Virus record (IMG/VR): IMGVR_UViG_3300044971_004043
Coordinates: 1-48,672 of that record
DNA from: a virus
Reading direction: 5' to 3' (one strand)
DNA length: 48,672 nt
Below, piece by piece: positions 35,060-41,359 of the stretch. The notes below the pieces were generated by a model. That model was not told the origin of the DNA. It searched no databases and saw only the letters and a program-made list of their open reading frames with translations. A program made the position numbers and the translations under genes. Position 1 is the stretch's first letter. Each line of letters begins with the position of its first letter.

Positions 35060-35089
35060 ACTATATCCACGGATGTAGTACGCTGTCAA
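35060..35089 (-). promoter_or_regulatory. Strong sigma70-like promoter of ssb
   Basis: On the minus strand TTGACA (35089-35084, perfect) and TATAGT (35065-35060) are separated by 18 nt. The ATG lies about 30 nt further on with an AGGAG site. Confidence 0.8.
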
Positions 35090-35091
35090 CC

Positions 35092-35325
35092 ATGCCGAAC
35101 CCAGAAGCAAAACTTAAACTTAGTGACAGTATTTATAACGTAATTTATGAAGTTATCGATAAAGGTGACGGCAGTCAGGACGACCTCATGGAGGCAAGAC
35201 TTTCAGCAGAAGACCTGTCGATGATGATTGTCGATTCAGTTTTTTCTGACATATCAGAATCACTTGACGCATCGGGCGCTATCGTCGCTACACTGAATAC
35301 CACTGGTCCGCTCGACGAAGAGTAA
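35092..35325 (+). CDS. Small acidic hypothetical protein
   Basis: 77 aa from the ATG at 35092, just outside the divergent ssb promoter; the in-frame ATG at 35050 would overlap it. The protein is helical and acidic (VIYEVIDKGDGSQDDLMEAR, DISESLD), with a Ser/Thr-rich end. No family recognised. A weak TAGTAC box 10 nt upstream may make it leaderless. Confidence 0.5.
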   Translation: MPNPEAKLKLSDSIYNVIYEVIDKGDGSQDDLMEARLSAEDLSMMIVDSVFSDISESLDASGAIVATLNTTGPLDEE

Positions 35326-35353
35326 ATCCAGCCCCAACAAGAAGGTACTAACT

Positions 35354-35800
35354 GTGGCTGCTGAATTTGACATACCTGCACGGACTTTTGACTTCAGGGC
35401 AGACCTTGCATACGGACAAGAGGGGGAAACTATTGTTTCCGGATTCATTGATTCGCTTGAGGGTGGAGATTTTGAAGTAAAAAGCGACCGATACAGAAAT
35501 GGGCGTATGGTTGTCGAAACCAACCAAAACCCCAGGGGGTTGCGAGTTGATGGCGAGCAAGTATGGGTTCCTAGCGGAATCAACATTACGACTGCTAAGT
35601 GGTGGGTTTACATATATTCTCCGGACGGAGCATTTGTAATTATCTCTGTATCCAGATTAAAAAGATATCTCCGTGCTAATACTGCACTATTTAATGAGTC
35701 AACAAAACGCAACCTTGGTGGTGCGGATAATCCAGCTCGCGGTTTTCTGTTGATGACAGAAAATGTTCTTGACATGTTGACAAACTCAGCATACGATTAG
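35354..35800 (+). CDS. PD-(D/E)XK-like nuclease
   Basis: 148 aa from a GTG at 35354 with AAGGT upstream. GQEGETIVSGFIDSLEGGDF then EVKSDRYRNGRMVVETNQ has the shape of the PD-(D/E)XK core: Glu in the first helix, Asp before E-V-K, then a second strand with Glu. I know this layout from phage Holliday-junction-type or Hjc-like endonucleases (FEVKTDR...). A role in recombination or branched-DNA trimming is inferred. The C-terminal half (KWWVYIYSPDG, VSRLKRYLR) would extend the fold. Confidence 0.65.
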   Translation: MAAEFDIPARTFDFRADLAYGQEGETIVSGFIDSLEGGDFEVKSDRYRNGRMVVETNQNPRGLRVDGEQVWVPSGINITTAKWWVYIYSPDGAFVIISVSRLKRYLRANTALFNESTKRNLGGADNPARGFLLMTENVLDMLTNSAYD

Positions 35801-35827
35801 CTCATCTACTAACACTCTGGAGGGGAA

Positions 35828-36238
35828 GTGCAGACATTCGTTCCTTATGCGGATATTTGTGAATCTGGAATGGTTCTTGATAGAGCCCGTCTCGGCAAAC
35901 AGCGAGTTGAAACATTTCAACTTATTCGCTGCAATCTCGATGTGTCACTTGGGTGGAAAAATCATCCAGCGGCAAAGATGTGGGCAGACAACATTAACGG
36001 CCTAATTGCTTATGGTGTCGCAATTTGTGATGCATGGATAGCAAGGGGGTATAAAGACACATGTCGGGAAAAGATTCTCTCCTACGGAGAGCCGGACGCA
36101 TCTGATATGCCTTTTTGGTGGGGAGACGAGCGAGTCCACTCATCGCATCGTGCAAATCTACTGAGAAAAGATTTCAGTCATTATTCCCAGTTTGGATGGG
36201 GCGAAAATCCCGAGATGCCGTATTTCTGGCCCGCCTAG
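35828..36238 (+). CDS. MSMEG_6728-like protein related to pyrimidine dimer DNA glycosylases
   Basis: 136 aa from a GTG at 35828 after GGAGGGG. The pattern MQTFVPYADICES, LDRARLGKQRVETFQLIR, NHPAAKMWADN, AYGVAICDAW and SHRANLLRKDFSHY matches the actinobacterial MSMEG_6728 family. That family is related to T4 endonuclease V-type glycosylases (RxxLGKQRxE core). The likely role is DNA repair or processing. It lies between the nuclease and thioredoxin genes. Confidence 0.75.
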   Translation: MQTFVPYADICESGMVLDRARLGKQRVETFQLIRCNLDVSLGWKNHPAAKMWADNINGLIAYGVAICDAWIARGYKDTCREKILSYGEPDASDMPFWWGDERVHSSHRANLLRKDFSHYSQFGWGENPEMPYFWPA

Positions 36239-36242
36239 GATG

Positions 36243-36248
36243 TATAGT
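36243..36248 (+). promoter_or_regulatory. -10 box TATAGT of a leaderless thioredoxin promoter
   Basis: TATAGT ends 6 nt before the ATG at 36255, in the 16-nt gap after the preceding gene. Confidence 0.5.
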
Positions 36249-36254
36249 CAAATC

Positions 36255-36584
36255 ATGATTACCGAATTAACTCCAGACACCTACGACGAACTTGTCGGCT
36301 CCTCCCAGACTCCGGTAGTAGTTGATTTTTGGGCTCCATGGTGTGGTCCATGTAAGCAAATCGCTCCAGTCTTGGAAGAAGTTTCTGGTGAGATTTCATC
36401 AGAAGTAACAATCTTCAAAATGAACATCGAGGATTATCCGGAGTTCGCTGTTAAGTACGACATTAAGTCAATCCCGGCTCTTGTCGTCATCAAGGAAGGC
36501 TCATACGTGGGTAGGGTTCCTATTACTGGTTATGGGAAAAGCAGTCTCATTGAACGAATACGAATAGCCATAGCTGACAATTAA
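36255..36584 (+). CDS. Thioredoxin
   Basis: 109 aa from the ATG at 36255 (MITELTPDTYDEL). Thioredoxin fold with the active site VDFWAPWCGPCKQIAPVLEE (Cys-Gly-Pro-Cys) and the cis-proline loop IKSIPALVVIKEG. It reduces disulfides and can supply electrons to the class II ribonucleotide reductase at 22527. The upstream in-frame extension overlaps the previous gene and lacks family similarity, and a TATAGT box sits at 36243, so the shorter start is preferred. Confidence 0.95.
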   Translation: MITELTPDTYDELVGSSQTPVVVDFWAPWCGPCKQIAPVLEEVSGEISSEVTIFKMNIEDYPEFAVKYDIKSIPALVVIKEGSYVGRVPITGYGKSSLIERIRIAIADN

Positions 36585-36596
36585 AAATCAGCTTTG

Positions 36597-36671
36597 GCTG
36601 AAGTATCGGCTCACTCTTATAAAGTGTAGAAACCGTAGGGGTACACGTGGGTTCAAATCCCACCTTCAGCA
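36597..36671 (+). tRNA. Aberrant tRNA-like gene, tentative Ile (TAT)
   Basis: Acceptor GCTGAAG pairs fully with CTTCAGC, and the T-arm GTGGGTTCAAATCCCAC is perfect. A hairpin CACT-CTTATAA-AGTG presents an anticodon loop with TAT. The D-arm is missing or very short, while about 20 nt lie between the anticodon stem and T-arm. It is either a D-armless or degenerate tRNA or an unusual fold. Confidence 0.5.
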
Positions 36672-36681
36672 CTGAGGAATT

Positions 36682-36843
36682 ATGACCAATAACAAACAAT
36701 ACACAAAACTTGTTCTTCATGTCTCAGAGGAGCTGAATCAACGCATTCAGGATGCCGCAGCAAAAAACAAATTGTCCACTGGCTCAGTTATTAGGGAGGC
36801 ACTTGTCAAGTACCTTGACGATTCGGAAAAGGGAAAGAAGTGA
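36682..36843 (+). CDS. Ribbon-helix-helix (CopG/Arc-like) protein
   Basis: 53 aa, ATG at 36682 with GAGGAATT upstream. A strand (YTKLVLHVSEELNQRI) is followed by two helices (AAAKNKLSTG, SVIREALVKYLDD), the RHH layout in which dimers insert a beta strand into the DNA major groove. Probably a small transcription regulator. It lies directly after the tRNA-like gene and overlaps the next gene by 4 nt (GTGA). Confidence 0.75.
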   Translation: MTNNKQYTKLVLHVSEELNQRIQDAAAKNKLSTGSVIREALVKYLDDSEKGKK

Positions 36844-37070
36844 GCAACACTGTTTTTGTCTTGGCCATCTTTGCTTCACTCGCCGGCCTGTGGGGTGGCT
36901 TAAGGGCGGTTGGTGCATTTCTAGAAACAGCGAAATGCGCCTCTTGTGGTTACTACAGGCCGAGAGAGTACATGGTCATCATTCGCCTGGACAATGGCAA
37001 AACCGCATACGTGTGCGATGAGCCTGGTCGGTGTATTGCGAGAATTGAAATTTCCCAAAAACCTAGATAA
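36840..37070 (+). CDS. Small membrane protein with Cys motif
   Basis: 76 aa from a GTG at 36840. An N-terminal hydrophobic segment (TVFVLAIFASLAGLWGGL) would span or anchor in the membrane. After it, CASCGYYRPREYM and YVCDEPGRC form a likely zinc ribbon facing the cytoplasm. No family recognised. Coupled to the RHH gene. Confidence 0.55.
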   Translation: MSNTVFVLAIFASLAGLWGGLRAVGAFLETAKCASCGYYRPREYMVIIRLDNGKTAYVCDEPGRCIARIEISQKPR

Positions 37071-37126
37071 AGTTTGCCGTGCGCGTCAACTAGCCAATGT
37101 CGCATAATAAAAATTGAGGGGAATTA

Positions 37127-37429
37127 ATGAGTATGAAATTGGTCGAATTTAATGGTGGTCAGGCAGTTTTTGTGCGATGGCAAACAAGAAAACCCCAAGC
37201 TGGTGACCACATGAATATCTACTATGGCGAAGAAAAAATGCCAGGAAGACAAGTAGAGAAGAGACTCATACTGAAGGAACGCATTCACTCTCGGCCGTGG
37301 GAAACAGATAACAACATGACCGAAGAATGGTGGACATTCGTTGAGGTGTCCGAGTCGGAATTCCAGAAGACCCAGGTTCATGCATCAAGAAACAAATTAA
37401 TAGCAGAGACTCACGATAGTTTGTTTTAA
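37127..37429 (+). CDS. Hypothetical protein (100 aa)
   Basis: It starts at 37127 after GAGGGGAATTA. Beta-rich, with aromatic residues (QAVFVRWQTRKPQAG, EEWWTFVEVSESEF). No family recognised. It lies between small regulators and tRNA-Val. Confidence 0.5.
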   Translation: MSMKLVEFNGGQAVFVRWQTRKPQAGDHMNIYYGEEKMPGRQVEKRLILKERIHSRPWETDNNMTEEWWTFVEVSESEFQKTQVHASRNKLIAETHDSLF

Positions 37430-37439
37430 TAAGAACTCG

Positions 37440-37511
37440 GGGCGCTTAGCTCAGCGGTAGAGCAACTCGTTTACACCGAGTAGGTCGGGGGTTCGAGACC
37501 CTCAGCGCCCA
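37440..37511 (+). tRNA. tRNA-Val (TAC)
   Basis: Acceptor GGGCGCT pairs with AGCGCCC, the D-arm has GCTCAGCGGTAGAGC, the anticodon loop TTTACAC carries TAC, and the T-arm is intact. CCA is not encoded. Confidence 0.95.
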
Positions 37512-37514
37512 CAT

Positions 37515-37997
37515 ATGACAAATAAATTTATCCAGGTTGAACTTTCCTGGCACGAATATGCGATGGCATCCGAAATCGGTCGCTTGCGACAATTAACTTC
37601 GATACGTCGCGGCAGTGCCGATAATCATGGTTTTACAGGGCTGGGATGGAGCGAACATATCGAAGGTGCCTGTGGAGAGATGGCTGTTAGTAAGTTCCTT
37701 AACGTTTACTGGGATGGTGGGATTGACACGTTTAAAGACGCCGATGTCGGAGCAACAATACAGGTTAGAACTAGGTCATCGCACTCATATGAACTCATAG
37801 TAAGGCCAGACGACTACGACGATGATATTTATGTTCTGGTGACCGGAAAATGCCCTGTTTACAGAATTTGGGGATACATTTCCGGCCTTGAGGCAAAGAA
37901 TAGCAATTACCTCCAAACGCACGGAAATAGGCCAGCTGCTTATTTTGTGCCCAAAATTGCACTTAAGGAGATAAGTGAACTAGCTTCCAAAAACTAG
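37515..37997 (+). CDS. Phage protein with possible nuclease-like core
   Basis: 160 aa, starting 3 nt after tRNA-Val. IEGACGEMAVSKFLNVYWDG, then KDADVGATIQVRTRSSHSYE, then LIVRPDDYDDDIYVLVTG has the Glu, Asp and Gln-x-Arg spacing of some PD-(D/E)XK-like folds (E-GE, D, QxR). I recall related proteins in many phages without an assigned role. The C-terminus (RIWGYISGLEAK, RPAAYFVP) is well ordered. Its TAG stop shares its last base with tRNA-Ile2/Met. Confidence 0.6.
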   Translation: MTNKFIQVELSWHEYAMASEIGRLRQLTSIRRGSADNHGFTGLGWSEHIEGACGEMAVSKFLNVYWDGGIDTFKDADVGATIQVRTRSSHSYELIVRPDDYDDDIYVLVTGKCPVYRIWGYISGLEAKNSNYLQTHGNRPAAYFVPKIALKEISELASKN

Positions 37998-38070
37998 GGC
38001 CCTTAGCTCAGTTGGTTAGAGCGCCGGACTCATAATCCGTTGGTCGTGGGTTCAAGTCCCACAGGGCCCA
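37997..38070 (+). tRNA. tRNA with CAT anticodon, probably Ile2 (lysidine type)
   Basis: Acceptor GGGCCCT pairs with AGGGCCC and the anticodon loop CTCATAA carries CAT. The body (TTGGTCG...TTCAAGTCC) is closer to E. coli tRNA-Ile2 than to elongator Met, so it probably reads AUA after lysidine modification. Elongator Met is the alternative. Its first G is the last base of the previous stop codon. Confidence 0.85.
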
Positions 38071-38085
38071 CTAACATAAGAATCT

Positions 38086-38175
38086 GGAAGAGTGGCAGAG
38101 CGGCCGAATGCACCTGTCTTGAAAACAGGAGTCCGTTTGCGCGGACCGGGGGTTCAAATCCCTCCTCTTCCGCCA
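38086..38175 (+). tRNA. tRNA-Ser (TGA)
   Basis: Type II tRNA. Acceptor GGAAGAG pairs with CTCTTCC, the anticodon loop CTTGAAA carries TGA, and the variable arm is GTCCGTTTGCGCGGAC. CCA is encoded. Confidence 0.95.
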
Positions 38176-38193
38176 GTACACAAGGATGACACT

Positions 38194-38991
38194 GTGAATA
38201 AGCGATTGACCATCGTTATTGGGTTCAGTTTTCTGCTTGCATCGTGCAGCTCGAAAAGTGTTGACATTCAGCAGACTTCAACCACAATTGAAGATAAAAC
38301 AGCAATATCCATTACAACGAGGTCTGTTGGTAGCGGCAAAGAAGCCGTTACCTATTATGTTGCGGAAGTGGAGCTTGGAGACCCGCGAGATATGGGTTCA
38401 ATGGTCGCCAGGGGTCATACATCTGAGGTGGCAAGAGATGCCGGGGCAGAGCTGGCTATCAATGGTGATTTCTTTACATATCGAAATAATGGCGTGATTA
38501 TCAGGGGTGGAAAAGTCCTCATAAACAAGCCGAAGCGTGATGGGATGTCCATAACTTCATCTGGGGAAATGATTATCTACAAAGAAAAAGAAATATCCGT
38601 AGAGTCACTTAATGCGGCTGGTGTCCTAAATTCATTTTCATTCGGGCCAGTGCTCATAGATGAATGGCAAATTCCAGAAGGCATCGACGACTATTACGAG
38701 GTCGATACTGGCAGGTCTATAAATGGCCGACATCCAAGAACAGGGATTTGTATGGTTGAAAAAAATAAGTTTGTACTTATAGTTGTTGATGGTAGAAGCC
38801 CTGGATACAGCATGGGCATGACTCTTGGGGAGTTCGCTGAACTATTCGCTTCTCAGGGTTGTAAAACCGCCTACAACCTTGATGGTGGGGGCTCGTCCGT
38901 GATGTACAGCAAGGGTTTGGTAGTAAATAACCCACTTGGCAGGGGGAGAGAGCGCACAAACGGTGACATTATTTACGTCACCAGTGGCTAG
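38194..38991 (+). CDS. Secreted lipoprotein with NAGPA-like phosphodiester glycosidase domain
   Basis: The GTG at 38194 is the start, because an AAGGA lies just upstream and the longer frame would run through tRNA-Ser. It has a lipoprotein signal (KRLTIVIGFSFLLASC, lipobox LASC), so it is anchored to the outer face of the membrane. The domain carries AINGDFF, a conserved metal-site segment, then INGRHPRTGI and the hallmark AYNLDGGGSSVMY. These define the phosphodiester glycosidase (NAGPA, PF09992-type) family, whose bacterial members act on cell-wall or sugar-phosphate substrates. In a phage this could alter host envelope glycans or block superinfection; that is inference. Confidence 0.85.
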   Translation: MNKRLTIVIGFSFLLASCSSKSVDIQQTSTTIEDKTAISITTRSVGSGKEAVTYYVAEVELGDPRDMGSMVARGHTSEVARDAGAELAINGDFFTYRNNGVIIRGGKVLINKPKRDGMSITSSGEMIIYKEKEISVESLNAAGVLNSFSFGPVLIDEWQIPEGIDDYYEVDTGRSINGRHPRTGICMVEKNKFVLIVVDGRSPGYSMGMTLGEFAELFASQGCKTAYNLDGGGSSVMYSKGLVVNNPLGRGRERTNGDIIYVTSG

Positions 38992-39057
38992 TCGTGTTGA
39001 TGTTGTCAACAGATGCATGTAATATTCCAAATACCTAGACCCATGGAGGGTAATTCA

Positions 39058-39981
39058 ATGAAGAAGAAAATCATTTCTGTAGCGATTGCTTCTAGCGTTT
39101 TGCTTGCAGCATGCAGTAGCTCTTCCGATGACGCAGAGCAAGCCAGTACAACAACTGAACCACAGGTTGAAGAGGTCCTGACCCTTGTCGCGGTTGGTGA
39201 CATTTCCTGCAGTCAGGCGCAAAGGAATTCTGGAGATTATGACTGTGCTGATGAGCGGGTGGCTCAGTTAGTAAGAACCATTGACCCCGACTATGCCCTT
39301 CTTCTTGGGGATATTCAGTACAACAGCCATACGGTTGAAAACTTCGATAGAAACTTCGGCATTATTTGGCAAGACATTATTCCAATCTCAATGCCCATCC
39401 CTGGGAATCATGAGTATGCAGAAGGTGGGGCGCGTGGTTACTACGCCAAGTGGGGTGAGCGCTTTGGAACATCCGGGTATTACTCAAGACTTCTCAACAA
39501 CGACTGGGTTCTTGTTGGCCTTAATACCAATGACCAGTGCAGTGACGTTGACTGTTCTCGTGATTCAGAGCAATACGCATGGTTCGGAGCTGAGCTAAAC
39601 AAATATGGTCAGCAGTGTGTAATTCCAATGATGCATCAACCTAGATACTCTTCAGGAAACCATGGCAGCAACATGGTTGTTTCCGAAATCTTTGACCTGA
39701 TGGATGGCAATAATGTTCCGCTAGTGCTTACAGCGCATGACCACCATTATGAGAGATTTGAGACCTATAAGGGAATAGACATGGAGCCAATTCAGTTTGT
39801 CGTTGGAACTGGCGGTAAGGGTCTCAGAAGTGTTGGTCAACCAATTCCAGGGTCAATGAAGATGATTGATGATGAGCATGGAGTACTTGTTCTCGAGATT
39901 CGTGGAAAGACTGTCAATACATATTTCATTGATATTGATGGAAATATCCTGGACTCGCGTTCAATCACCTGCACCAAGTAG
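39058..39981 (+). CDS. Secreted lipoprotein metallophosphoesterase
   Basis: The start at 39058 (MKKKIISVAIASSVLLAAC) is preceded by GGAGGG; the lipobox is LAAC. Calcineurin-like motifs follow in order: AVGDISC, LLLGDIQYN, IPGNHEY, MMHQPRYSSGNHG and LTAHDHHYERF. They supply the Asp, Asn and His ligands of a two-metal centre. It would hydrolyse phosphate esters outside the membrane. It follows the NAGPA lipoprotein by 66 nt, so the pair may act on the same extracellular phosphodiester substrate. Confidence 0.88.
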   Translation: MKKKIISVAIASSVLLAACSSSSDDAEQASTTTEPQVEEVLTLVAVGDISCSQAQRNSGDYDCADERVAQLVRTIDPDYALLLGDIQYNSHTVENFDRNFGIIWQDIIPISMPIPGNHEYAEGGARGYYAKWGERFGTSGYYSRLLNNDWVLVGLNTNDQCSDVDCSRDSEQYAWFGAELNKYGQQCVIPMMHQPRYSSGNHGSNMVVSEIFDLMDGNNVPLVLTAHDHHYERFETYKGIDMEPIQFVVGTGGKGLRSVGQPIPGSMKMIDDEHGVLVLEIRGKTVNTYFIDIDGNILDSRSITCTK

Positions 39982-39999
39982 GGTGCTAGTGTTTTTCAC

Positions 40000-40632
40000 A
40001 TGCCAGAACTGAATGCCAATATTCCCGCAATCGAATGTTACGTACGTGGCAATTATCTAAGGAATCAGAAAGATTCACACGATAAATACTTCCCATGCAT
40101 GATTTTTGGTGTTGCCTCAATACAGGGACGGAGCCCTCTATTTCACTTTCTAATGGAGGATGGTGGTGTTTGGTGGAGAATGCCAATAAGTGCATTCTGT
40201 GCAGAACCGGGAACAAAAGAGGTTGATATTCACGAACTTGTTCTTTGGAACTCATTCAGCCCATATGTGACTGTTACGGAATTCCAGGCCATGAGGAACA
40301 TGAGAATGACGTATGTCTCCAGGTCTGGAGAGTTTGTCAGTGGTAAATACCTGTTCACTCTTGATTGGCATCACCCCGAGGACAACCAGACAAATGCTGG
40401 ATTCAGCATGAATCCGGGGCAACACAAATGTGGCCATGTAATTCTAAGAGATGATGGCAATTTTGCAATTCAGCCAAATAATAGGGTCAGAATGTTTGAC
40501 CCGTCATTTACAACCAAAAAAGGTAACTTGATTGACCGTCTAATAAATACTAGACAATGGGATGTCGAGGATGCCTCTAAGTGGAGAACGTCCGACGATG
40601 ACAGATATCATTACGGGATAGATACCGAGTAA
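40000..40632 (+). CDS. Hypothetical protein (210 aa)
   Basis: A TAGTGT box (39987-39992) ends 7 nt before the ATG, so it may be leaderless. Beta-rich with many aromatic residues (PLFHFLMEDGGVWWRMPI, YLFTLDWHHPEDN) and a HKCGHVILRDDGNFAIQPNN segment. I recall related proteins in phages and in plasmids but know no function. No signal peptide. Confidence 0.55.
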   Translation: MPELNANIPAIECYVRGNYLRNQKDSHDKYFPCMIFGVASIQGRSPLFHFLMEDGGVWWRMPISAFCAEPGTKEVDIHELVLWNSFSPYVTVTEFQAMRNMRMTYVSRSGEFVSGKYLFTLDWHHPEDNQTNAGFSMNPGQHKCGHVILRDDGNFAIQPNNRVRMFDPSFTTKKGNLIDRLINTRQWDVEDASKWRTSDDDRYHYGIDTE

Positions 40633-40638
40633 CAAATA

Positions 40639-40718
40639 GGGCGAGTGGCGGAATTGGCAGACGCGCTGGTTTTAGGTACCAGTTCTTAGGAGTGAGGGTT
40701 CGAGTCCCTCCTTGCCCA
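40639..40718 (+). tRNA. tRNA-Leu (TAG)
   Basis: Type II tRNA. Acceptor GGGCGAG pairs with CTTGCCC (one G-T pair), the D-arm has GCGGAATTGG, and the anticodon loop TTTAGGT carries TAG. It reads CUA. Confidence 0.93.
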
Positions 40719-40743
40719 CAACAAGAAACAGAAGGAGAGGAAA

Positions 40744-40956
40744 GTGACACAAGATAACAATGGGTACAACATGAATGACCTTCATAAAGATATTTGGTCT
40801 TTATATCGTGCTGGACTAATTGAAGCTCGAATACGTGAAGATGGTGAATGGATTTTCAGTATCAGCGATAAAGCCGCATCCATGACCGAAGATGAACTTC
40901 GCAACACCGTGGAAAGCATGGATGATTACGAGATTGCTGATGATGACAATGGGTGA
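40744..40956 (+). CDS. Small acidic hypothetical protein
   Basis: 70 aa from a GTG at 40744 with AAGGAGAGG upstream. Helical N-terminus (MNDLHKDIWSLYRAGLIE), then a short beta hairpin (REDGEWIFSISDKA) and an acidic end, the layout of a small winged helix-like fold. It overlaps the next start. Confidence 0.5.
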   Translation: MTQDNNGYNMNDLHKDIWSLYRAGLIEARIREDGEWIFSISDKAASMTEDELRNTVESMDDYEIADDDNG

Positions 40957-41116
40957 GGGGTCGGTCACCTATTCCCGCTACCTACAGACTCAGCATAGGC
41001 TTGAGCAGTGGAAGATTCTTGCAGAAAAAATGTTTCTTGTAGCATATGCACGTGGCGCAACCGAAGAAGAGTTGAAGCCATTTTTTGACATGCGAAATCA
41101 CGAAATGGACGAATAA
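40949..41116 (+). CDS. Small helical hypothetical protein
   Basis: 55 aa from the ATG at 40949; ATGs at 40940 and 40943 are alternatives. It overlaps the upstream stop. One long helix (RLEQWKILAEKMFLVAYARG) and an acidic end. Unknown. Confidence 0.45.
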   Translation: MGEGSVTYSRYLQTQHRLEQWKILAEKMFLVAYARGATEEELKPFFDMRNHEMDE

Positions 41117-41119
41117 AGA

Positions 41120-41359
41120 ATGAACCTAGAGGACCACTTAGTTGAACTGCATTGGGAACATGGGCTTAAGTCATTTCTCACAGCTGCCGAAACAATCACT
41201 AATCTAAAAAACGAAGTTCAGATGTGGAAAGATATCGCTGGATTTCTTGCCACCATCATCGGGGAGAATAAGTACCTCGGTGAACAGCACTCCTCGCTGG
41301 AGCAGGTTATCGATTACGCAATTTATTCACAGGGGCAAAAGGAATCAAAAAACTCTTAG
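41120..41359 (+). CDS. Small hypothetical protein
   Basis: 79 aa, mostly helical (FLTAAETITNLKNEVQMWK, IAGFLATIIGENK). Its stop overlaps the stop of the convergent surface-protein gene by 4 nt. No family recognised. Confidence 0.45.
   Translation: MNLEDHLVELHWEHGLKSFLTAAETITNLKNEVQMWKDIAGFLATIIGENKYLGEQHSSLEQVIDYAIYSQGQKESKNS

Noticed and set aside
38092-38193. N-terminal extension of the NAGPA lipoprotein
   Set aside because: It is the tRNA-Ser gene read as protein; the GTG at 38194 gives a proper lipoprotein signal.
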